This document shows positions 24,368-32,238 of a stretch of 64,000 nt of DNA, one piece after another. This DNA comes from Chloroflexota bacterium (GTDB lineage: Bacteria > Chloroflexota > Dehalococcoidia > Tepidiformales > Tepidiformaceae). Made by a program: the position numbers and the translations under genes. Where the stretch lies: the NCBI GenBank assembly GCA_026702615.1, contig JAPPBY010000005.1, positions 1-64,000 on the forward strand. Reading direction: 5' to 3'. The first letter of the stretch is position 1; each line of letters opens with the position of its first letter. The notes beneath the pieces are model-generated. The model had not been told where the DNA came from. It ran no database searches and was given only the letters and a program-made list of their open reading frames with translations.

Positions 24368-25260
24368 CCGGGCAGGTCCTCCCCCGTGAGCGTGCGGTAC
24401 AGCGTCAGGTAGCGGTCCGTTGTCGCCGCAACCACGTCGTTCGGAACGTCCGGCGCGAGGTCGCCGTCCTTCCAGCCCGTCCCCGAGAGCCAGTCGCGCA
24501 CCGGCTGCTTGTCGAAGCTGGGCTGCGAGCCGCCGGGCCGGTACTCCGAGAGCGGCCAGAAACGGCTGCTGTCCGGCGTCAGTACCTCGTCGATGAGGAT
24601 CGTCTCCTCGTTCCGAAGCCCGAACTCGAACTTCGTGTCGGCGATGATGACGTCCCGCTCCAGCGCCACCTGGTGGCCGTAGTCGTAGACGGCGCGGCTG
24701 CGCTTCGCCATCGCGTTCGCCGTCTCCCCGCCTACGATGCCCTCGAGCTGCTCGTAGTTGATGTTCTCGTCGTGCTCGCCCACGTCAGCCTTCGTCGAGG
24801 GCGTGAAGATCGGCTCCGGCAGCCGGTCCGATTCCGTCAGGCCCTCCGGTAGCTGGATGCCGCAGACCGAGCCGTCGCGCTTGTACTCGCGCCAGCCCGA
24901 CCCCGAGATGTACCCGCGCATGATGCACTCGGCGCTGTGCGGCTGGGCCTTCCGCACCAGCATCGAGCGCCGGTGGCAATTCTCGGGGAGGGGGAAGGGC
25001 ACGAGCTCTTCCGCGTTCGAGGCGTCGATGACGGCGATGAAGTGATGTGGCACCACCTCGCCGATGCGCTCGAACCACCACGCCGAGAGCTGCGTCAACA
25101 TTTCGCCCTTGCGGGGAACGCCCGTCGGCAGCACCAGGTCGAGCGCCGAGATGCGGTCGGTGGCGACGATCAGCATGTGGTCGCCAAGGTCGTACGTGTC
25201 GCGGACCTTGCCGCGCACCATGGGGGCGGGCAGGTCGGTCTGCAGCACTACGTCGGTCAT
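24364..25260 (-). CDS. purC: SAICAR synthase (phosphoribosylaminoimidazole-succinocarboxamide synthase)
   Basis: 298 aa, ATG 25260. GKVRDTYDLGDHMLIVATDRISALD at the N-terminus, RMS-like ECIMRGYISGSGWREYK, GLTESDRLPEPIFTPSTKAD, DVIIADTKFEFGL and LIDEVLTPDSSRFWP are the standard PurC blocks. The longer SAICAR synthase form of about 300 residues is the yeast-like class. It ligates aspartate to CAIR using ATP. The start overlaps the preceding membrane gene by 4 nt. Confidence 0.97.
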   Translation of the reverse strand: MTDVVLQTDLPAPMVRGKVRDTYDLGDHMLIVATDRISALDLVLPTGVPRKGEMLTQLSAWWFERIGEVVPHHFIAVIDASNAEELVPFPLPENCHRRSMLVRKAQPHSAECIMRGYISGSGWREYKRDGSVCGIQLPEGLTESDRLPEPIFTPSTKADVGEHDENINYEQLEGIVGGETANAMAKRSRAVYDYGHQVALERDVIIADTKFEFGLRNEETILIDEVLTPDSSRFWPLSEYRPGGSQPSFDKQPVRDWLSGTGWKDGDLAPDVPNDVVAATTDRYLTLYRTLTGEDLPG

Positions 25261-26084
25261 GAGGTCTCCTCCCGTATTCGCAGGTAATAGAGGGTTATCG
25301 CGGCATGGGCAAACGCTGCCACCGGAATGACGATGCCGCCCTGGAGAATGCGCAAGAGTGCGTCAATCGCCATACGCCATTCGCGCGCTAGGCTTCCCGG
25401 CCCTGGGCTTGCAGGCACTAGCAAGCCGATGAGGGCAACAACGGCAAGAATGACGAGGAGGATGCCGAGTAGCGGCAGCATGTTCCCCTGCATCCGACGC
25501 CAGCTTTCCCCCACCGCCTGCACTGGCCCGACTTCCTCCAGGACAAAGACTTGATAGGTGATACCGAGGCGGGTTGCGAAATAGAGCAATGCCGCCAGCG
25601 CTGCAATAGCGAGGATCAGGACTCCTGTTCCAGCCAGTGCCGCCAGGGCCACCGATCCCAGCAGTAGAATTCCCGTAACCCCGAGCAGTCCGCCGAGCCG
25701 AGAGAAGGCTGGGTCGAACGCTTCGCTCAACCCGAGCGACCGGCCCTGGGCAATGGCGCCAATCGACACGACTGTTGCCCCCACGCCCACACTCCCGAAG
25801 ACGAGAGCCACGGCGAGCACCAGCCCGAACACGAGGGCCTGTCCCCCTCCCTCCGTCACGCCGGTGATGCCCCCTCGCGGGTAGACCTCGTTCGCGAACA
25901 CGCTGCTGTAGAGCAGGATCGTCACGAGGATCGTTCCGATGACAAGGGGCGCCTGGACCGCCAGCAGAGGCAGCATCGTCTCCCGCGGGTGGTCGCGCAT
26001 GAGCGCCGCCGCCGCGCTCAGCGTCTCACCCACGCCTGGCCTGTCCGCCTGCTCAGGAAGCTGTTGTTCGGGGCCGCCGGTCAC
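25257..26084 (-). CDS. Multi-pass membrane protein inside the purine operon
   Basis: 275 aa from GTG 26084. A polar N-terminus (1-35), then about six TM helices (about 38-62, 80-110, 130-180, 205-228, 245-268), with a YFATRLGITYQVFVLEEVGPVQAVGESWRRMQGN segment between helices. That segment resembles the repeated cytosolic loop of GPDPase membrane-domain / DUF975-like proteins. Function unknown. It overlaps both purB (upstream) and purC (downstream) by 4 nt, so it is translated as part of the operon. No transporter signature is visible. Confidence 0.8.
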   Translation of the reverse strand: MTGGPEQQLPEQADRPGVGETLSAAAALMRDHPRETMLPLLAVQAPLVIGTILVTILLYSSVFANEVYPRGGITGVTEGGGQALVFGLVLAVALVFGSVGVGATVVSIGAIAQGRSLGLSEAFDPAFSRLGGLLGVTGILLLGSVALAALAGTGVLILAIAALAALLYFATRLGITYQVFVLEEVGPVQAVGESWRRMQGNMLPLLGILLVILAVVALIGLLVPASPGPGSLAREWRMAIDALLRILQGGIVIPVAAFAHAAITLYYLRIREETS

Positions 26085-27376
26085 GTCAGGCCGAGCCGCT
26101 CGAACGTCGAGCCGGCGTTGCGCAGGTAGTAGCCGTAGTCGAACAGCGACCGCAGCCGCTCCTCGTCAAGCCGTGAGGTCACGTCCTCGTCCGCCAGCAG
26201 CAGCGACAGGAACGGCTTGCGCTCCTGCCACGCGACCATCGCATTGCGCTTCACGATGCCGTATGCATCCTGCCGGCTCAGCCCCGTCTCGATTAGCTCC
26301 AGCAGCACGCGTTGCGAGAACACGAGCCCGTACGAGGCGTCGAGGTTCTCGCGCATGCGCTCCGGGTACACCACCAGGTCCTCGGCGATGTCCGTGAACA
26401 GGGCGAGCATGTAGTCCAGCACCAGGCACGCGTCGGGAAACACGATGCGTTCCGTCGAGGAATGGCTGATGTCTCGCTCGTGCCACAGCGCAACGTTCTC
26501 CATCGCCGTGTTCGCGTAGCCCCGCAGCACCCGCGCCAGCCCCGTGATGCGCTCGCACTTTTCCGGGTTGCGCTTGTGCGGCATCGCGCTCGACCCCGTC
26601 TGGCCGGCCGCGAACGGCTCCTCCGCCTCCAGCACCTCGGTGCGCTGCAAGCCCCGGATCTCCGTCGCAAACTTCTCCAGTGAGGCGCCGGTGAGTGCGA
26701 GTGCGCCTACGAACTGCGCGTGCCGGTCGCGCTGGATGACCTGCGTCGAAGCGTGCTCGACGCCGAGTCCGAGCGTCGTGCACGTCGCCTCCTCGATCTC
26801 CGGAGGGATGGAGGCGTGCGTGCCCACCGCCCCGCTGATCGCGCCGACCGCGATCGTCTCGCGGGCGGCCAGCAGACGCTCGCAGTTGCGCCGCATCTCC
26901 GCGACCCACACCGCTACCTTCAGTCCGAACGTGGTCGGCTCGGCGTGGACCCCGTGCGTGCGGCCCGGGCAGAGCGTGTCGCGGTGGTTCCGCGCGAGGT
27001 TCTCCAGCGCTGTCGTCAGCTGCTCCACGCCTGCGATGAGCAGGTCGCTCGCCGCCCGCAGCTGGAGCGCCGTGGCCGTGTCCCAGACGTCGCTGGTCGT
27101 GAGCCCGAAATGGACATAACGCGACTCTTCACCGAGCGAGTCCGCTACTGACTGCAGGAACGCCGTCATGTCGTGGTGCGTGACCGCGAGGTACTCGTTC
27201 ACCTTGTCGACGTCGAAGGTGGCGTTGGCGCGGATCAGTTGGGCCGCTTCCACGGGCATCTCGCCCGCGGCGGCGCGCGCTTCGCAGACGGCAATCTCGA
27301 CCTCGAGCCAGCGTTCGAACTTCGCCTGCTCGCTCCAGATGGCGGCCATTTCGGGCCGCGAGTAACGAGGGATCAC
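26081..27376 (-). CDS. purB: Adenylosuccinate lyase
   Basis: 431 aa, ATG 27376 (MIPRYSRPEMAAIWS). Fumarase/aspartase superfamily signature GSSAMPHKRNPEKCE near residue 266, the TSDVWDTATALQ segment with the first conserved loop, and GRTHGVHAEPTTFGLK with the catalytic His region. It splits SAICAR to AICAR and adenylosuccinate to AMP. Length is typical of the bacterial class. A TATGAT (minus strand, 27427-27422) 46 nt upstream may be its -10. It leads the purB-membrane-purC-purS operon. Confidence 0.97.
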   Translation of the reverse strand: MIPRYSRPEMAAIWSEQAKFERWLEVEIAVCEARAAAGEMPVEAAQLIRANATFDVDKVNEYLAVTHHDMTAFLQSVADSLGEESRYVHFGLTTSDVWDTATALQLRAASDLLIAGVEQLTTALENLARNHRDTLCPGRTHGVHAEPTTFGLKVAVWVAEMRRNCERLLAARETIAVGAISGAVGTHASIPPEIEEATCTTLGLGVEHASTQVIQRDRHAQFVGALALTGASLEKFATEIRGLQRTEVLEAEEPFAAGQTGSSAMPHKRNPEKCERITGLARVLRGYANTAMENVALWHERDISHSSTERIVFPDACLVLDYMLALFTDIAEDLVVYPERMRENLDASYGLVFSQRVLLELIETGLSRQDAYGIVKRNAMVAWQERKPFLSLLLADEDVTSRLDEERLRSLFDYGYYLRNAGSTFERLGLT

Positions 27377-27484
27377 AAGGCGCTCCGGGGAGAGTGGGGT
27401 TGTGGCGTGGCCATCACTTCAATCATAGCTTGGGGAGCCCCTGTGCGAGCCTCGTGCCGTTCGTAATTCACGGGTGCCAGCGTG

Positions 27485-27490
27485 TAGACT
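27485..27490 (+). promoter_or_regulatory. Candidate -10 element (TAGACT)
   Basis: TAGACT preceded by G, 23 nt before the GTG at 27514. Exact copy of the recurring hexamer. Confidence 0.35.
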
Positions 27491-27513
27491 GCCGCTCCGC
27501 CGGGAGGTGCCGA

Positions 27514-28335
27514 GTGGAAGAGTTCCGCGGTCGTACAGCTGTGATCACCGGAGGGGGTGGCGGTATCGGCCGGGCGCTGGCCGTTGCCTTTGCCCGGGAA
27601 GGCATGAACGTCGTCATCGGCGAGATCGACATGGATGCCGCCGCCGGCACCGTCGCCGCCGTCGAGGAGCACGGCGTGCGCGCCATCGCCGTCCAGAACG
27701 ACGTCGCCGACCGCGCTTCCATGCAGGCGCTCGCCGACGCAACGCACGACGCCTTCGGTGGCTGTCATGTCCTCTGCAACAACGCCGGCGTCGTCACCTT
27801 CAAGCTCGCCCAGGATATGACCGAGGACGACTGGGACTGGGTCGTCGGTGTCGACCTCTACGGCGTCATCTACGGCATCCAGGCGTTCCTGCCGGGCATG
27901 GTGGCGGCGGGCGAGGGCGGCCACATCGTGAACACGGCCTCCATCGCCGGCCTCGTCGCTCCGGCTACCCCCGGCATCTCTTCCTACTCGACCGCAAAGT
28001 ACGGTGTCGTCGGCATTTCCGAGGCGCTCGCGCTCGACCTCGAACCGCACAACATCGGCGTGAGCGTGCTCTGCCCCGGTGGCGTGCGCTCCCGCATCGT
28101 CGAGGCGGGCCGCAACCGGCCCGACGAGTACGGCGGACCCGAGGACCCCATCCGCGAGATGCTCCCCGGCGAAAGCGTTCCCCAGGAGATGCTTGAGCCC
28201 GAGGACCTGGCCCAGAAGGTCCTGAACGCCATTCGTGGCAACCATCTCTACGTCGTCAGCCACCCCGAGACTCAACCCGCCGTCGAGGCCCGCTTCCAGC
28301 GCATCCTCGACGCCTACGACCTCATTCCCAGCTAG
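27514..28335 (+). CDS. Short-chain dehydrogenase/reductase
   Basis: 273 aa from GTG 27514 with GGGAGG at 27502-27507. Classical SDR: TGGGGGIGRAL cofactor motif (11-20), D66-like NDVADR after the adenine pocket, NNAGV, catalytic Ser in NTASIAG and YSTAKYG. The residue after strand 2 is EID, which favours NAD over NADP. The C-terminal region (RSRIVEAGRNRPDEYGG) is unlike fatty-acid SDRs, and the substrate is unknown. Two ThuA-like genes follow 24 nt downstream and may be co-transcribed. Confidence 0.88.
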   Translation: MEEFRGRTAVITGGGGGIGRALAVAFAREGMNVVIGEIDMDAAAGTVAAVEEHGVRAIAVQNDVADRASMQALADATHDAFGGCHVLCNNAGVVTFKLAQDMTEDDWDWVVGVDLYGVIYGIQAFLPGMVAAGEGGHIVNTASIAGLVAPATPGISSYSTAKYGVVGISEALALDLEPHNIGVSVLCPGGVRSRIVEAGRNRPDEYGGPEDPIREMLPGESVPQEMLEPEDLAQKVLNAIRGNHLYVVSHPETQPAVEARFQRILDAYDLIPS

Positions 28336-28359
28336 TCACACCGCCGAAAGGAGCGAGTC

Positions 28360-29181
28360 ATGTCCGTCAAGGTGCTCGTCGTTACGAAGGGCCACCCGTT
28401 CGATTACAACGGCTTCTACGCCATGTTCGATGAGAATCCCGAGCTGCTTACGACGCAGGTCGAGCAGCCCGCCGCGCAGGTCATGCTGCGCCCGGAGAAC
28501 GTGGCCGAGTACGAGGCCGTCTGCTTCTACGATATGTGGGGCACCGAGAGCCCCGATGGCGGCGCCAGCTTCGTCCCCGCTCCCGACGAGTACCAGGAGA
28601 GCATCGCCGCCCTCCTCCAGAGCGGGACGGGCATCGTCATGATGAACCACGCCATCGTGCAGTGGCCGGCCTGGCCCGGCTGGCGCGACGTCAGCGGCAC
28701 CTCGTTCCTGTTGACCGAGGGCGAAGTCTTCGGCGAGATGACCCCCGGCTCCGGCTACCGCGGTGGTGCCGTCGACCCGCGCGGCAACCCCACCGGCACC
28801 GTCTCCGCCGACTCCGGCGCCGCCGGCCACCCCGTCCTCGACGGCGTCGAGCCCTTCACGATCGAGGACGAGCTCTACCTGACCTCGAAGAGGTTCGAGT
28901 CCCAGCCCGACATCCTGCCGCTGATGCGCACCGACTACCCGATGGTGAAGGAGAACTTCAACCCGCCGCCGCTCGCCCCCGCCGAGGAGCAGGCGCGCTG
29001 GGACCATCCCGAGGGCAGCAACCTCGTGGTCTGGGCCAAGAAGAGCGTCAACTCCCCCGTCATCGCCATGCAGATCGGCGATGGCCCCAACTGCTACGCG
29101 AACCCTGAGTTCCGCAAGCTCCTCAGTAACGCCCTCCACTGGGTGGCGACGGAGGACGCGCGGACCTGGGCCGCCGGCTAG
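28360..29181 (+). CDS. ThuA-like domain protein, copy 1
   Basis: 273 aa, ATG with AAGGAGCGAG upstream. A class I glutamine-amidotransferase-like fold of the ThuA type: KVLVVTKGHPFDYNGFYAMF, then EYEAVCFYDMWG, then a GTGIVMMNHAIVQWPAWPGWRDV segment, and DELYLTSK and PVIAMQIGDGPNCYANPEFRKLLSNALHWVA at the end, matching the family's final helix. ThuA domains occur in sugar-utilisation proteins, but activity is largely unproven. Conserved His/Trp patches suggest a ligand site. Followed 37 nt later by a close paralogue. Confidence 0.7.
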   Translation: MSVKVLVVTKGHPFDYNGFYAMFDENPELLTTQVEQPAAQVMLRPENVAEYEAVCFYDMWGTESPDGGASFVPAPDEYQESIAALLQSGTGIVMMNHAIVQWPAWPGWRDVSGTSFLLTEGEVFGEMTPGSGYRGGAVDPRGNPTGTVSADSGAAGHPVLDGVEPFTIEDELYLTSKRFESQPDILPLMRTDYPMVKENFNPPPLAPAEEQARWDHPEGSNLVVWAKKSVNSPVIAMQIGDGPNCYANPEFRKLLSNALHWVATEDARTWAAG

Positions 29182-29218
29182 CCGGAACCGCGGGCAAGAC
29201 CCCGGAGAGGAACCATCC

Positions 29219-30022
29219 ATGTCAGTGAAAGTGCTCGTCGTGACCAAGGGCCACGGCTTCAACTACAACGGCTTCTATTCCATGTTCGATGACAACCCCG
29301 AGCTGCTCACCACGCAGGTCGAGCAGCCGGCCGCGCAGGTGCTCCTGCGCCCGGAGAACGTGGCCGAATACGACGCCGTCTGCTTCTACGACATGTGGGG
29401 CGTCGATTTCTCACCCGCGCCCGAGGAATACCAGCAGAGCATCGCCGCGCTGCTCGAGAGCGGGAAGGGCCTCATGTTGATGAACCACGCCCTCGTGGAG
29501 TGGCCCGCGTGGCCCGGCTGGCGCGACGTCAGCGGCACCTCGTTCCTGCTGACCGAGGGCGAGGTGTTCGGCGAGCTCACGCCCGGCTCCGGCTATCGCG
29601 GCGGTGGCGCTGACCCTCGCGGCAACGGTCGCGGCAAGGTCACGCCCGACCCCGCCGCCGCCGGCCACCCGGTCCTTGAGGGGCTCGACGACGGCTTCGT
29701 CGTCCAGGACGAGCTTTATCTCACCTCGAAAATCTTCGAGTCCCAGCCCGACATTCTCCCGCTCATGCGCACGGACTACCCGATGGTGCAGGAGAACTTC
29801 AACCCGCCGCCGATGGCCCCCACGGAGGAGAAGGATCGCTGGTCCCACCCCGAGGGCAGCGACCTCGTTGTTTGGGCCAAGAAGAGCGGCAACTCGCCCG
29901 TCGTCGCCACCCACCTCGGCGACGGACCCGGCAGCTACGAGAGCGAAGGCTTCCGCAGGCTCCTTCACAACACCCTTCACTGGGTGGCGTCGGAGGAAGC
30001 GCGGGCCTGGGCTGCCAGCTAG
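29219..30022 (+). CDS. ThuA-like domain protein, copy 2 (tandem duplicate)
   Basis: 267 aa, ATG 29219 with CGGAGAGGAA upstream. Very similar to copy 1 along the entire length: the same MSVKVLVVTKGH start, NPELLTTQVEQPAAQV, VSGTSFLLTEGEVFGE, SQPDILPLMRTDYPMV and AWAAS end. It lacks about six residues around ESPDGGAS of copy 1. DNA similarity is high enough to mark a fairly recent tandem duplication. It ends 6 nt from the convergent epoxide hydrolase gene. Confidence 0.7.
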   Translation: MSVKVLVVTKGHGFNYNGFYSMFDDNPELLTTQVEQPAAQVLLRPENVAEYDAVCFYDMWGVDFSPAPEEYQQSIAALLESGKGLMLMNHALVEWPAWPGWRDVSGTSFLLTEGEVFGELTPGSGYRGGGADPRGNGRGKVTPDPAAAGHPVLEGLDDGFVVQDELYLTSKIFESQPDILPLMRTDYPMVQENFNPPPMAPTEEKDRWSHPEGSDLVVWAKKSGNSPVVATHLGDGPGSYESEGFRRLLHNTLHWVASEEARAWAAS

Positions 30023-30028
30023 CGACCG

Positions 30029-31204
30029 CTAGCGCAGGTTCCGGAACGTTGCGCGGATGCCGCGCACGATCGCCTCGGGCTCCTCGGCGGGCGCGAAATG
30101 CCCGCCGGCCGGGTGCGAGTCCCAGTGCACCAGGTTCCAGTATTCGCGCTGCTGCTCGCTTGGCTTCTGCGGCGCCCCGGGTCCGTGGAACGTGAGCCCC
30201 GTCGGCGCCTCCACGACCGGTGTGCGGTCGTGGCTCGGCTGCCACTGGTTCCAGGCCGCCTCGTAGTAGTACCGCACCGAGGTCACGAAGGCGTCCGTCG
30301 CCCAGTACAGCATCATCGTCGTCAGCAGGTCGTCCTTGGGGAAGCGCGACTCCACGTCCCCGTTCGTGTCGCCCCAGTTCCGTCGCCGCTCAAGGATCCA
30401 GGCGCAGAGCCCGATCGGCGAGTCGTGCGCCATGAAGGCGAGCGTCTGCGGATCGAGCGCCTGCACGGCCACGTGCGCCGAGTAGTAGCGCAGGCGGGCC
30501 AGGTTGGCCGCCCGCGCCTCTCCCGGCGGCATCGACGCCAGTCCCGGATCGCCCAGCACCCACGGCCGGTCGTGCGTGAACATGTTCAGCATGATCGCGT
30601 CCGTCAGGTGGATGCCGATCAGGTGCTCGGCGTACTTGTGCCCGAGCTGGCTCGTGACGAGCGCTCCCCAGTCCCCGCCCTGCGCCGCGAAGCGCTCGTA
30701 GCCGAGCACCTCCCGCATGAGCGTCACCCACAGGTCGGCCGTCCGCCAGTAGTTGATGCCCGACGTCGTCAGCGGCGTGGAGAAGCCGTAGCCCGGCAGC
30801 GAGGGCACGACCACGTCGAACGAGTCCGCCGGGTCGCCGCCGTGGGCGGCCGGGTCGGTCAGCGGCCCGATCACATGGCGGAGGTCCCAGTACGTCCAGG
30901 GCCAGCCGTGGGAGAGGATGATGGGGATCGGGTTCGGTCCCTTCCCGCGCTCGTGCACGAAGTGGATCGGCATCCCCTCGATCTCGACGTGGAAGTTGTT
31001 GAAGCGGTTCATCTCCGCCTCGTGTGCGCGCCAGTCGTAGCGGTTGAGCCAGTGGTCGGCGAGCTCGCGCAGGTACTCCCCGTGCACCCCGTACCCCCAT
31101 CCCTCGTTGCCGAAGTCGGGCGCCCAGTTGATGCGCTCAAGCCGCTCGCGCAGGTCCTGCAGCTTCTCCTCGGGAATGGCGATCTCGAACGGCTCGGCCT
31201 GCAT
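30029..31204 (-). CDS. Epoxide hydrolase (alpha/beta hydrolase with EHN domain)
   Basis: 391 aa, ATG 31204. An N-terminal epoxide-hydrolase domain (EIAIPEEKLQDLRERLERINW...) precedes the alpha/beta hydrolase fold. The oxyanion motif HGWPWTYWD, nucleophile GGDWGAL (Asp), lid with YYSAHVAVQ, and catalytic His in GGHFAPAEEPE are all present. Such enzymes open epoxides to diols by an Asp-ester intermediate. Natural substrate unknown. A TAGACT element lies 34 nt upstream. Confidence 0.9.
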   Translation of the reverse strand: MQAEPFEIAIPEEKLQDLRERLERINWAPDFGNEGWGYGVHGEYLRELADHWLNRYDWRAHEAEMNRFNNFHVEIEGMPIHFVHERGKGPNPIPIILSHGWPWTYWDLRHVIGPLTDPAAHGGDPADSFDVVVPSLPGYGFSTPLTTSGINYWRTADLWVTLMREVLGYERFAAQGGDWGALVTSQLGHKYAEHLIGIHLTDAIMLNMFTHDRPWVLGDPGLASMPPGEARAANLARLRYYSAHVAVQALDPQTLAFMAHDSPIGLCAWILERRRNWGDTNGDVESRFPKDDLLTTMMLYWATDAFVTSVRYYYEAAWNQWQPSHDRTPVVEAPTGLTFHGPGAPQKPSEQQREYWNLVHWDSHPAGGHFAPAEEPEAIVRGIRATFRNLR

Positions 31205-31237
31205 GGCGTTCCTCCTGCCGGGTGTGGTTGCGCGGCG

Positions 31238-31243
31238 AGTCTA
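31238..31243 (-). promoter_or_regulatory. Candidate -10 element (TAGACT)
   Basis: TAGACT on the minus strand (AGTCTA on plus), 33 nt before the epoxide hydrolase ATG. Confidence 0.35.
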
Positions 31244-31388
31244 GCCCCTACCGGGTGCGGGGGTTGGGGCCTGCTCCCTATTGCAGACATAACGATTTCC
31301 CATCTTGCCAGCCGCCATTGAAAGGCCGTTCTGAGGGGGCTAGTGTCACACTGCGCGTCGGGGGACGGCGCATCACAAGGGGGATGTT

Positions 31389-32123
31389 ATGAACGTACTT
31401 AGTAGCTTGTGCTCCGCACAACGGGCGCCCGGGACGGCAATCGTCTTAGGGCTTGTCGTCATGATCATCTGCTTGATCCTGTATCCCGGGGGCTGGCTGA
31501 TCGATACGGGTGACCCGCTCGACTTCGAGCAGACAATCCGGGCCTTCACGGAGAACGACAACCTCACGCACGCGCTGTCGTTCGTCGTCATCCTGTGCTC
31601 GTTGCTGATCTCCTACGGCCTCTTCTCGTTCTGGCGGCTCCAGGGACCCTCGGGAAGCCTGGGCCACTCCATGCTGCGCTTCGGGATTCTGGTCAACCTG
31701 TTCCACTACGGCATCTACATCCTGACGATGGGAACGCGGCACCTTCTCGTTGCGGTCGCGCAGCACGCCGAGTCACTCGCGGATCCCGCGGGGGCGCCGG
31801 ATCTCATGCTGGTGTTGCATGCGACCAGCGGTGGCCTCTATTTCGGTTTCATCACCATCTCGTCGATCAGCGGCATTCTCGTGGGTATTGGCCTTGCCAG
31901 GCGCTTCAGCTCGTTGAACCTCACCTCCGCAGCCTGCTGGGTCTTCGGCCTTGCCGGCGTGGCGGGTCTCGTCAATGTCGTTGTCGGCCAGCAGGCCGAG
32001 GTCGATCCCGAGGCCTTCATCATGGCCAGCAACATCGTCCTCTTTGTCGCTGCCGCCGCCCTGCTGTTGATTGGCATCGGCGTGATACGGGGCGAGAAGG
32101 AGCTCATTCCCGAGGACGACTAG
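31389..32123 (+). CDS. Six-TM membrane protein of unknown function
   Basis: 244 aa, ATG with AAGGGGGAT upstream. Hydrophobic segments at about 17-38, 62-83, 95-118, 143-168, 180-198 and 210-232. Histidines sit within or next to helices (THALSF, LFHYGIYI, MGTRHLLVAVAQHAE, LVLHATSGG), which is suggestive of haem or metal binding but not diagnostic. The upstream gap holds an imperfect GC hairpin (31353-31371) and the small dyad AGTGT-C-ACACT (31342-31352). I do not recognise a family. Confidence 0.7.
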   Translation: MNVLSSLCSAQRAPGTAIVLGLVVMIICLILYPGGWLIDTGDPLDFEQTIRAFTENDNLTHALSFVVILCSLLISYGLFSFWRLQGPSGSLGHSMLRFGILVNLFHYGIYILTMGTRHLLVAVAQHAESLADPAGAPDLMLVLHATSGGLYFGFITISSISGILVGIGLARRFSSLNLTSAACWVFGLAGVAGLVNVVVGQQAEVDPEAFIMASNIVLFVAAAALLLIGIGVIRGEKELIPEDD

Positions 32124-32141
32124 GCCCGCTCGTTTATAGCC

Positions 32142-32190
32142 ATCCCATCGCCGGCGGGAACGCATTCGCGTTCCCGCTGGCGATGGTGAT
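32142..32190. terminator. Long near-perfect stem-loop after the membrane gene
   Basis: Left arm 32145-32163 pairs with right arm 32168-32186 over 19 positions with one G-T pair and an ATTC loop; three further pairs form after a one-base bulge. It starts about 20 nt after the stop at 32123. There is no T-run, so it may be a bidirectional mRNA-stabilising or terminator structure, or a REP-like palindrome. Confidence 0.5.
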
Positions 32191-32238
32191 CGCGCTGGGC
32201 TACAGTTCCGGCAGCGCTTTCGCGCTCCGGGGGATCCT

